Below are positions 28,935-35,215 of a stretch of 56,498 bases of DNA, in pieces (the first letter of the stretch is position 1; the number at the start of each line of letters is the position of its first letter). Origin of the DNA: Microcoleus sp. FACHB-DQ6 (GTDB taxonomy: Bacteria > Cyanobacteriota > Cyanobacteriia > Cyanobacteriales > Microcoleaceae); assembly GCA_014695175.1 (NCBI GenBank), contig JACJNV010000220.1, forward strand, positions 1 to 56,498, given 5' to 3'. A program made the translations under genes and the position numbers. Below the pieces are notes generated by a model, which saw only the letters and a list, made by a program, of their open reading frames with translations, ran no database searches and was not told the DNA's origin.

Positions 28935-29185
28935 ATCTGACAATATTAAAATTTCCCATCATTTGCTTAGGTACTATCTCACCAGCAATCGCTATATAAT
29001 TGCAATCTGTCAATCGGATTAATCTAGTTAATTTCGATAATCTGTCGGCAGTAATAGTTATTCGCTCGCACCCGATAAAACAGGAAGAGATAGATTGCAC
29101 AAGTTGATAAAATAGCTCTTGCGACAGATGGCTGGGATATTAGTTATTCGATACTTTTAAAATAGTCAACTTTGTTACAGAATTT

Positions 29186-29905
29186 ATGCTCACTTCATCC
29201 CATCCTCTGAAACAGGTATTCCACTGCCCGGAAGAATCGGATTTTTACGCGCACTGCTTGGAAAGTTTAGTGTTAAATGCTAGTGACAATTCTCGACTTA
29301 TCGTAGAGTTTGGTTCAGGAGAGGGAAGTCCAGTTATTAAGTCTTTGCTGAGAAGTGATTTTGATGGGACCATACAGGGATTTGAGCTAAATAATGTAGC
29401 TTGGAAAATTGCTCAGTCTCAAATTAAGGAATATCAACTGAGCGAAAAGTACACGGTCAACAATTGCTCTTTTTTTGATTCGCCTTTATACGAATCGGCG
29501 GATTGTGTGATCTCAAATCCGCCTTACTTGCCGGCGGTGGATGATAAGATTTACCAGCCGCTGTTGCACGGGGGGAGTGATGGTTGTACAATTGCTAAAA
29601 AACTTTTATCTCTGGGCTGCGACGAAGTTTTGTTGATGGTTTCTAGCTATTCTAATCCTGTGGGTTTGATCGATTACGCCTTGGATCGAGGCTACTCGGT
29701 TGCGAATTTTGAGATTGCACCTTTAAATTTTGGCTATTATAGTTCGGAACCCAAGGTGAAAAGCGCGATCGCCACTCTCCGAGAACAGGGCATGGCTTTT
29801 TATTCGGAAAATATCTATCTGCTGGCTGGAGTTTTGTTTAAGAAGCAGCAAAAAGCGCAAAGAGATTTGTCGATCGAGCTAATTCAGTTAATGACAGCAT
29901 TTTAA
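29186..29905 (+). CDS. Class I SAM-dependent methyltransferase with NPPY motif
   Basis: The 239-residue Rossmann-fold methyltransferase has motif I EFGSGEGSPV (41-50), the acidic residue at the end of beta-2 in GFELNN (65-70), and motif IV as SNPPYLP (110-116). NPPY marks enzymes that methylate an amide or exocyclic amino nitrogen, such as PrmC-like protein-glutamine or N6-adenine methyltransferases. No target-recognition domain is visible, and the substrate is unknown. Convergent with the haem-oxygenase-like gene, with the long inverted repeat 29953-30016 between them. Confidence 0.75.
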   Translation: MLTSSHPLKQVFHCPEESDFYAHCLESLVLNASDNSRLIVEFGSGEGSPVIKSLLRSDFDGTIQGFELNNVAWKIAQSQIKEYQLSEKYTVNNCSFFDSPLYESADCVISNPPYLPAVDDKIYQPLLHGGSDGCTIAKKLLSLGCDEVLLMVSSYSNPVGLIDYALDRGYSVANFEIAPLNFGYYSSEPKVKSAIATLREQGMAFYSENIYLLAGVLFKKQQKAQRDLSIELIQLMTAF

Positions 29906-29952
29906 AATACAGGCCTGGTAGGGTGCAAGATGCCTGTTCCACCATTGTCAGC

Positions 29953-30016
29953 AACAGGCTTTCCGGCCTGTTCCACAAAGAGTGTATTTCTTGTGGAACA
30001 GGCCGGAAAGCCTGTT
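29953..30016. repeat. Perfect 26-bp inverted repeat between convergent genes
   Basis: Arms 29953-29978 and 29991-30016 are exact reverse complements (26 bp, core GGCTTTCCGGCCTGTTCC) around a 12-nt loop. A related half (GATGCCTGTTCCACC) sits at 29930-29944. It would form a very stable hairpin in either transcript and may act as a bidirectional terminator or be a small palindromic mobile element. Confidence 0.8.
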
Positions 30017-30046
30017 CCTAAAAGGCTTATTGAGAACGGTGCAAGA

Positions 30047-30082
30047 TATAGGGTGCATCAGTCTCTGACGTACCCTACTATA
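30047..30082. repeat. GGGTGCRTCAG inverted repeat (3'-end family)
   Basis: GGGTGCATCAG (30051-30061) faces CTGACGTACCC (30065-30075) with two mismatches, just after the stop of the minus-strand gene. Matching pairs lie at 45437-45490 and 50425-50490, each also at a gene 3' end. Confidence 0.55.
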
Positions 30083-30088
30083 TAGCAG

Positions 30089-31189
30089 TTAATTCCGTTC
30101 TGTGGCTTGGATCGATCGCACTACAGCAGCCGCAGCCCGATCGCCGATCGACTTCTCCTGATCGTACCCCAACACCAGCTCCCACGCTTCCTGCGGGTAT
30201 CGATCAACCAGCGGGATCGCCACTTCATCCAACATCCAGCGGCCGTGACGCTCGTCTTCTTTGATGTGGAGTTCCCAATAACCCATCGCAGCCTGCGAGA
30301 GACCAAGACGCTGGGCGGCGGCTAGATAATTGCGGTAAGCGACGGGCCCCGCCACCTCAAAATAAGTGAGTCCGCCGTTGTAGCGCAGAAAATGGCGCTT
30401 GCGTTCCGTCAGCAGGAAGTTGTGATTGATGCTTGCGAGCACTTCCCAAGGCACTAAATCGAAGTACGCTTCCGGTTCCGTACTCATGTCGAATTCGGCC
30501 AGCATTTGAGCAAAAAAGGTGGAGTGCTTGCGGGGGAGGCGACCGCCGCCGTATTCTTCGATCAGCACTCGGGTAAGGGTGCACTGAATTTCGTTGCCGG
30601 CGCCGCCGAGGATGCGAGAAAGGCGGCTGGCTTCAACTAAACCGTCGAAAGAGGCGATCGCCAGCAGGTGTTTGTATCCCTCTTCAGTCATCTGTTCCCG
30701 CTGGTAGCGATCGAGCTCAGTTAGCGGAGGATCGACATCGGTGGTGGCGCGATCGCGCAGGGCTTGCTTGACATCCGGCAATTTTTGCAGCGCTGCAACG
30801 TCGATTTGCGCCAGTTCCCACTGCTGCCAAGGTTCCTCAATGCGATCGCGCACAGAACGCAAATAGTGCGATCGTTCGTTGTTGTAGCGGCGCAAATCGT
30901 CGTACCAAAACAAGTTGAGGCGGTTGATACGGTAAAGCACGCGCTGCAAGAAGCGGTGAGCGGCCTCATCGCCCGGTTCCTGTTGGTAAGCTGCTTGAAT
31001 TGCATAGGCGATCGCGCTTTCAAAATCGCTAACAAGTAACGGTTTTGCCGCCACCGTCTTGTCTAAATCCTCGACTTCTAGCAAATTGACAAATTGCCGA
31101 TCGGCTGCTTCGTAATTTGGGGGTGCGGGTTGCTTTTTGGGAAGACTCGGCGAGTCGGAAGAAGGAAGTATCTCTAGGGTGTTTTGCAT
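30089..31189 (-). CDS. Iron-containing redox enzyme family protein (haem-oxygenase-like fold)
   Basis: The 366-residue protein fits the Haem_oxygenas_2 / iron-containing redox enzyme family, whose helical bundle holds a non-haem diiron site. Likely metal ligands are in LIEEYGGGRLPRKHSTFF (Glu and His spaced by about ten) and HIKEDERHGRWM (His, Glu/Asp and His near the C-terminus). The first 40 residues are Pro-rich and probably disordered. Relatives cleave C-C or C-N bonds in fatty acids or amino acids. The substrate here is unknown. Confidence 0.75.
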   Translation of the reverse strand: MQNTLEILPSSDSPSLPKKQPAPPNYEAADRQFVNLLEVEDLDKTVAAKPLLVSDFESAIAYAIQAAYQQEPGDEAAHRFLQRVLYRINRLNLFWYDDLRRYNNERSHYLRSVRDRIEEPWQQWELAQIDVAALQKLPDVKQALRDRATTDVDPPLTELDRYQREQMTEEGYKHLLAIASFDGLVEASRLSRILGGAGNEIQCTLTRVLIEEYGGGRLPRKHSTFFAQMLAEFDMSTEPEAYFDLVPWEVLASINHNFLLTERKRHFLRYNGGLTYFEVAGPVAYRNYLAAAQRLGLSQAAMGYWELHIKEDERHGRWMLDEVAIPLVDRYPQEAWELVLGYDQEKSIGDRAAAAVVRSIQATERN

Positions 31190-31361
31190 GGAATAAAGTT
31201 ATGCTAACTCTAATTATTGTGCTGCCTGCCCAAACAGCCAACCGTTGCAGATTGCTGAGGATAATGGCTACTTTTCTTGAAGATAGCTAATCTGTCCGCA
31301 CGATACACCTTTCTATTGATAGAGATTTGACAGAAATCAATTTGGTCACAACTGCCCCGAT

Positions 31362-31976
31362 TCATTCCGAAAGCAGGGTGACTGAGGGAGACTTTATCGA
31401 GCTGCGAAAAGTAATTGGGGCTAATATCTGGGCATCTTTTGGAGCCGGCACTGCTTGCCGCCACGCTTTGATACCGCCTGAAAGGACAACAACATTCAGG
31501 CTAATATCCTTAATCTTATTAGTCTCATTTCCTGCCGATTCTTGGGAAGAGCGAGCGACTTTTTCCAGCTCTTTGTATGCTTTAACCGATCGCCCTCCTC
31601 TGGCACAATAAAGTACAATTATTGGCTGAGTTCGATCGGATTTAACCCTAGCTTTTACAATGGATTGAATCTGCTTGACACCGAACCCCATCTCAATATC
31701 GATTATGGGAACCAGGGGACTTTCACCGATGCGATCTTCCGCGTATTCTTCGGGCGATCGCACATCGATCAAAATCACTGGTTTCAACTTACCCTGCTGC
31801 AATTGAGCAACAGTTACTTGTTTCGTATTTAAACTGGCGATAAAAGTTAGGATATCCATGTGATGAAATAGGGCAAATGCACTCAGAGAAGCAACACTCA
31901 TCAATCCACATCCCATGATTGCAATCAAAAGGCGAGAATAGCGATTAATACCTGGTTTTGCATTTTCATCTAGCAT
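31362..31976 (-). CDS. Membrane-anchored rhodanese-like protein
   Basis: The 204-residue protein has an N-terminal membrane helix (about 16-38, LLIAIMGCGLMSVASLSAFALF) and one rhodanese domain (about 55-180): VILIDVRSPEEYAEDRIGES and the active loop LYCARGGRS, with the sulfur-carrying Cys in place. It may handle sulfane sulfur at the membrane. Its start overlaps the end of the desaturase gene by 11 nt, so the two are translationally coupled. It is the last gene of the minus-strand pilin/ATPase neighbourhood. Confidence 0.85.
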   Translation of the reverse strand: MLDENAKPGINRYSRLLIAIMGCGLMSVASLSAFALFHHMDILTFIASLNTKQVTVAQLQQGKLKPVILIDVRSPEEYAEDRIGESPLVPIIDIEMGFGVKQIQSIVKARVKSDRTQPIIVLYCARGGRSVKAYKELEKVARSSQESAGNETNKIKDISLNVVVLSGGIKAWRQAVPAPKDAQILAPITFRSSIKSPSVTLLSE

Positions 31977-32736
31977 TTTTCATCATCCTTGAAAATGGAT
32001 AGAACATTTGTCCGACATATCCAACAGGTATAGAATCAGAGATTCCGTATTTATGAGGCATTTTTTTGGCTGGCATATAGATAGTGCCAAATAGCAAATC
32101 TAACAGTGGCAACTGAACAGCAAAGTTTTTGGTGTTGATTCCGGGAATTTTACTGTGATGCCAGTGATGAAATTGTGGGGTTGCTACAAACCATTTTAGG
32201 ATGCCAAATTTTAATTTAATATTAGAATGAATTAAGAAAGCGATCGCCGCCGAATAAAGAGCATAAACTACCAAACTCTCCTTGGTAAATCCCAACCAGT
32301 AAAGAGGCATAATTTTGCATATCTGAGTAAAGATTTGCTCGCAGGGATGCACCCGCACTGCTGCTAACCAATCCATGTGTTCAATGCTGTGATGGACTGC
32401 ATGAAATTGCCAAAGCCAGGGTACTTCATGCAGTAGTCTGTGAGCAATATAATATGCCGTATCTGAAACGATAACTGCTTCTGCCAACTGCAACCACACA
32501 GGTTGAGATGCTACTTTGCTTTGCAATTCCGGGTTGAGTAAATTAGTCATCAGCGACAAAAATACAGTCACAACAATAGCGCCTGATGTACCAATAAAGT
32601 GACCTGTAAAAAAATATGTGGCATCGGTTGCCCATCCGAGACGAAATATCTTTTGCTTGTGCAAGGAAAAGATTCTTTCGAGGGGAATGAAGATGCAAGC
32701 TAAGATGATGAAGCCTTTGACAATTTCAGGTAACAT
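31966..32736 (-). CDS. Sterol desaturase / fatty acid hydroxylase superfamily protein
   Basis: The 256-residue membrane enzyme has the histidine clusters of the diiron hydroxylase superfamily: HRLLH, HAVHH (in FHAVHHSIEHMDW) and HHWHH (in QFHHWHHSKIPG). Several hydrophobic segments lie around them. It probably oxidises a lipid, carotenoid or hopanoid; the substrate cannot be told. It overlaps the rhodanese gene by 11 nt. Its first 27 codons were copied into the duplication downstream of pilin-like B (34025-34116), which shows the pilin duplication began inside this gene. Confidence 0.85.
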   Translation of the reverse strand: MLPEIVKGFIILACIFIPLERIFSLHKQKIFRLGWATDATYFFTGHFIGTSGAIVVTVFLSLMTNLLNPELQSKVASQPVWLQLAEAVIVSDTAYYIAHRLLHEVPWLWQFHAVHHSIEHMDWLAAVRVHPCEQIFTQICKIMPLYWLGFTKESLVVYALYSAAIAFLIHSNIKLKFGILKWFVATPQFHHWHHSKIPGINTKNFAVQLPLLDLLFGTIYMPAKKMPHKYGISDSIPVGYVGQMFYPFSRMMKNAR

Positions 32737-32759
32737 GAGATTCTGATTAATGTCGATGT

Positions 32760-33392
32760 TTACTTCGCCAATGATTCTGTACCAGCAGCGCAGACAGGAT
32801 TACCCTTCTGAAGGATAGGAGCAGGCGGTTGGGTATTTCCAGGAGAATTTGCTGCACACAGAATGGATACAGTAGTCTTCTCTTTGTTAGCTGCTTGGGA
32901 AACAGGTACTAAAAATACAGCCCCGACATAGCTAGTAAGATTATTGCTGCGGGCTACAGCATAACTAAACGCAGCATTTTTGGTAGATATGGTTGAATAG
33001 TTATAGTTGGTTGTCTGAGTTTTAATGCCGAGATCCAGGGCATTAACGGAATTAGAAAATGCACCATCCTCGGCGTATTTGGCTTTTTGACTTTTGTTCA
33101 TTGATCTAACATATTGCTTAGCTTCTGATAGCTTCGCCTTGCCACCACAACCGCTAAAAAAAAGGAGGGTGTTCGTAGCAAGTATCATGACCACTGGAAC
33201 ACAAATAAAAGTGATCCTCAGTAAAGTTCCTAGACAAGATTTACTTTTTTTGTCAGGGAGAAGGTTTTTTTCTGAAGATGCCGCTTGTTTGTTAAGTGCA
33301 TCGAGTTGAGGGTTTGTCTTAAGCTGCATGGTTGTTCTCGATACTGCTTGTTTGTTGAGTGCATCGAGTTGAGGATTTTTTTTAAGCTGCAT
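32760..33392 (-). CDS. Type IV pilin-like G/H protein, paralogue A
   Basis: The 210-residue protein has a Pilin_GH-type domain (about 88-205): EAKQYVRSMNKSQ, SVNALDLGIKTQTTNYNYS, NAAFSYAV, SYVGAVFLVPV and ILCAANSPGNTQPPAP. The usual prepilin leader with GF(T/S)LIE is absent. Instead there are two 21-residue N-terminal repeats (MQLKKNPQLDALNKQA, MQLKTNPQLDALNKQA), a basic stretch and one hydrophobic helix (about 56-80). Secretion through a type IV pilus is therefore doubtful; a membrane-anchored protein with an external domain is more likely (inference). The second ATG, 63 nt later, could also serve as start because the repeat copies the start region. Paralogue of B and of C-E. Confidence 0.8.
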   Translation of the reverse strand: MQLKKNPQLDALNKQAVSRTTMQLKTNPQLDALNKQAASSEKNLLPDKKSKSCLGTLLRITFICVPVVMILATNTLLFFSGCGGKAKLSEAKQYVRSMNKSQKAKYAEDGAFSNSVNALDLGIKTQTTNYNYSTISTKNAAFSYAVARSNNLTSYVGAVFLVPVSQAANKEKTTVSILCAANSPGNTQPPAPILQKGNPVCAAGTESLAK

Positions 33393-33423
33393 GGTTGTTG
33401 TCCAAATGTGTTATCCGAGTAGT

Positions 33424-33472
33424 TTTCAAGTGATTGACATACTCCCCGGCCTAAACACATGGGGATTCTAGA
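33424..33472. repeat. IS200/IS605-end-like remnant upstream of pilin-like A
   Basis: TGATTGACATACTCCCCGGC ... CATGGGGATTCTAGAG has the CCCC(G)-loop-GGGGATTCT hairpin typical of the right end of cyanobacterial IS200/IS605-type elements. No intact tnpA/tnpB is present. A second copy is at 34815-34863 (part of the tandem duplication) and a diverged one at 44467-44505. Confidence 0.5.
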
Positions 33473-33673
33473 GTCAAACAGCGAGTGTACCCGTAGCTTG
33501 TCTAATATCGCCTAATCTAACCGTCGATGCCAAGAAAAACAAGCAAGTTATTTTTAGCGTCGTTTTCCTCCAGTCCATTGAGTGCGGTGGGGCTTGCAAA
33601 CCTCGCCTACTGCGCCTTGCTTCTACTCTATTTTTATTAAATCACGTGGCTATTTGAGAACTTGAGTGAGTTC

Positions 33674-33684
33674 TCATCGACTTT
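33674..33684. promoter_or_regulatory. 11-bp iteron upstream of pilin-like A
   Basis: One full TCATCGACTTT plus the start of a second (TCAT) directly follows an 8-bp palindrome (TGAGAACT-N6-AGTTCTCA, 33655-33676). The same iteron occurs twice upstream of pilin-like B and three times, inverted, in front of the HTH-TIR-AAA gene. It lies about 285 bp upstream of pilin-like A. Possible operator. Confidence 0.4.
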
Positions 33685-33747
33685 TCATTACTCCCTTCCC
33701 GGCAGAAAACGATCTACTTGTTCTCTCCCCCATTCCCCCCAAGGGGG

Positions 33748-33895
33748 CAGGGCGGTTTCATTTTTCGTAGGGGCGGTGCCTCCGTGTCCGTGCCCTATCG
33801 CTGCAATGCCAAGGGATCGCGTCGCTGGGGAGGGGTAGGCACTCTTGGCACTACCCCTACAAAATCCTGGTTTTTCTGATAATGAAACTGCCCTG
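33748..33895. mobile_element. MITE-like palindromic element in copy A only
   Basis: CAGGGCGGTTTCAT (33748-33761) and ATGAAACTGCCCTG (33882-33895) are imperfect terminal inverted repeats. Inside is a second inverted pair, GTAGGGG (33767-33773) and CCCCTAC (33854-33860). There is no coding capacity. The inner GTAGGGGCGGTGCCTCCGTG block is a dispersed cyanobacterial repeat, also found inside the AAA-WD40 gene at 41290. It is absent from the corresponding place in copy B. Confidence 0.6.
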
Positions 33896-33957
33896 GGGGG
33901 TGGGGGGGTTCTTCCTTCGTGTCCTTAGCATCTTCGCGGTTCAATAATTCGATATTA

Positions 33958-34024
33958 TTTGCCATTTAGCCGATCGCGAAAATATTCCTCATACAATCGA
34001 CATCTCGGAATGTAATTATTTCCC
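33958..34024 (-). pseudogene. 3' stub of the AAA-like ATPase gene
   Basis: The minus strand reads NNYIPRCRLYEEYFRDRLNG-K-stop. This matches the last 21 codons of the ATPase at 35216-37018, with two or three base changes (the final Thr codon became Lys). It is a fragment created by the tandem duplication and carries no function of its own. Confidence 0.85.
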
Positions 34025-34116
34025 TATATTTTTTGCTTGTGCAAGGAAAAGATTCTTTCTAGGGGAATGAAGATGCAAGCTAAGACGAGGAAGCCTTTGA
34101 CAATTTCAGGTAACAT
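34025..34116 (-). pseudogene. 5' stub of the desaturase gene
   Basis: The minus strand reads MLPEIVKGF-LVLACIFIPLERIF-SLHKQKI and then a stop. This is the first 27 codons of the desaturase gene at 32736, with two or three substitutions, fused to the ATPase 3' stub. It lies downstream of pilin-like B as the desaturase gene lies downstream of pilin-like A. Confidence 0.85.
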
Positions 34117-34139
34117 GAGATTCTGATTAATTTCGATAT

Positions 34140-34784
34140 TTACTTAAGCACTTCGCTACTACCAGCAGCGCAGACAGGAACACCCTTCTGAAGGATAGGA
34201 GCAGGCGGTTGGGTATTTCCCGGAGAATTTGCTGCACACAGAATGGATACAGTAGTCTTCTCTTTGTTAGCTGCTTTGGAAACAGGTACTAAAAATACAG
34301 CCCCGACATAGCTAGTAAGCTCCTTAGTTTCCCTGATGGATACTCCATAACTAAACGCAGCATTTTTTGTAGCGATGATTGAATACTTATAGTGGGTTGT
34401 CTCAGTTTTAAGACCGATACCCATGCCCTTCATGGACTTAGAAAATGTACCATCCTCGGCGTATATTGCTTGTTGACCTTTGTTCATTGAGCTAACATAT
34501 TGTTTAGCTTCTCGCTTCCCCGTATTCCCGCCACCACAACTGGCGAAAACATAAGTGAGGGCGATATCAGCAAGTATGATGACCACAGGAACAGAAATAA
34601 AAGTGATCCTCAGTAAAGTTCCTACCCAAGATTTACTTTTTTTGTCAGGGGGGAGGTTTTTTTCTGAAGATGCCGCTTGTTTGTTAAGTGCATCGAGTTG
34701 AGGGTTTGTCTTAAGCTGCATGGTTGTTCTCGATACTGCTTGTTTGTTGAGTGCATCGAGTTGAGGATTTTTTTTAAGCTGCAT
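34140..34784 (-). CDS. Type IV pilin-like G/H protein, paralogue B
   Basis: The 214-residue twin of paralogue A has the same two 21-residue N-terminal repeats, one hydrophobic helix (about 55-82), then a Pilin_GH-type domain (EAKQYVSSMNKGQQ, GIGLKTETTHYKYS, NAAFSYGV, SYVGAVFLVPVSK, ILCAANSPGNTQPPAP). N-terminus and C-terminus are nearly identical to A, while the middle (residues about 75-150) differs more. That suggests diversification of the exposed part or mosaic change. It also lacks the GFxxxE prepilin motif. The iterons and the IS605-end remnant lie in its 430-bp upstream region. Confidence 0.8.
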   Translation of the reverse strand: MQLKKNPQLDALNKQAVSRTTMQLKTNPQLDALNKQAASSEKNLPPDKKSKSWVGTLLRITFISVPVVIILADIALTYVFASCGGGNTGKREAKQYVSSMNKGQQAIYAEDGTFSKSMKGMGIGLKTETTHYKYSIIATKNAAFSYGVSIRETKELTSYVGAVFLVPVSKAANKEKTTVSILCAANSPGNTQPPAPILQKGVPVCAAGSSEVLK

Positions 34785-35215
34785 GGTTGTTGTCCAAATG
34801 TGTTATCCGAGTAGTTTTCAAGTGATTGACATACTCCCCGGCGTAAACACATGGGGATTCTAGAGTCAAACAGCGAGTGTACCCGTAGCTTGTCTAATAT
34901 CGCCTAATCTAACCGTCGATGCCAAGAACAACAAGCAAGTTATTTTAAGCGTCGTTTTCATCCAGTCCATTGAGTGCGGTGGGGCTTGCAAACCTCGCCT
35001 ACTGCGCCTTGCTTCTACTCTATTTTTATAGAATCACCTGGCTATTTGAGAACTTGAGTGAGTTCTCATCGACTTCTCATCGACTTTTCTGGGACTTACG
35101 CAACACACACCTGTGACAGAAACCGGGTTTCTGGCAAAGACTCTGCATCTCAACCTAGATTTTTTGTCAGAAACCCGGTTTCTCTGGAGTTATTGAGAAT
35201 GGTGCAATATCTGAC
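34785..35215. other. Intergenic region between pilin-like B and the ATPase gene
   Basis: No gene. It holds an IS605-end-like remnant (34815-34863), a TGAGAACT-N6-AGTTCTCA palindrome (35047-35068), two 11-bp iterons (35066-35087) and two AGAAACCSGGTTTCT palindromes (35118-35132 and 35169-35183). The palindromes belong to the family used as a terminator at 16339 and could end the ATPase transcript. Confidence 0.55.
35066..35087. promoter_or_regulatory. Two tandem 11-bp iterons upstream of pilin-like B
   Basis: TCATCGACTTC and TCATCGACTTT are directly adjacent, beside an 8-bp palindrome. They match, in inverse orientation, the three iterons at 37069-37101 in front of the HTH-TIR-AAA gene. They may be a binding site for that gene's HTH domain (inference). 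They are about 280 bp upstream of the pilin-like B start, rather far for a simple operator. Confidence 0.45.

Larger units (their letters stand above)
32650..34024. repeat. Tandem duplication, copy A (desaturase 5' end, pilin-like A, ATPase 3' stub)
   Basis: This segment is largely repeated at 34025-35285. The homologous parts are the first 27 codons of the desaturase gene, the pilin-like gene, about 300 bp upstream of it (including an IS605-end-like remnant, a TGAGAACT palindrome and the 11-bp iteron), and the last 21 codons of the AAA ATPase gene. Between iteron and ATPase stub the two copies carry unrelated DNA, so insertions or deletions followed. Confidence 0.85.

Noticed and set aside
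33230-33460. 76-codon frame overlapping the start of pilin-like A (and its copy at 34622-34852)
   Set aside because: It is the other frame of the pilin leader plus the IS605-end remnant, duplicated with it. No protein features were seen.
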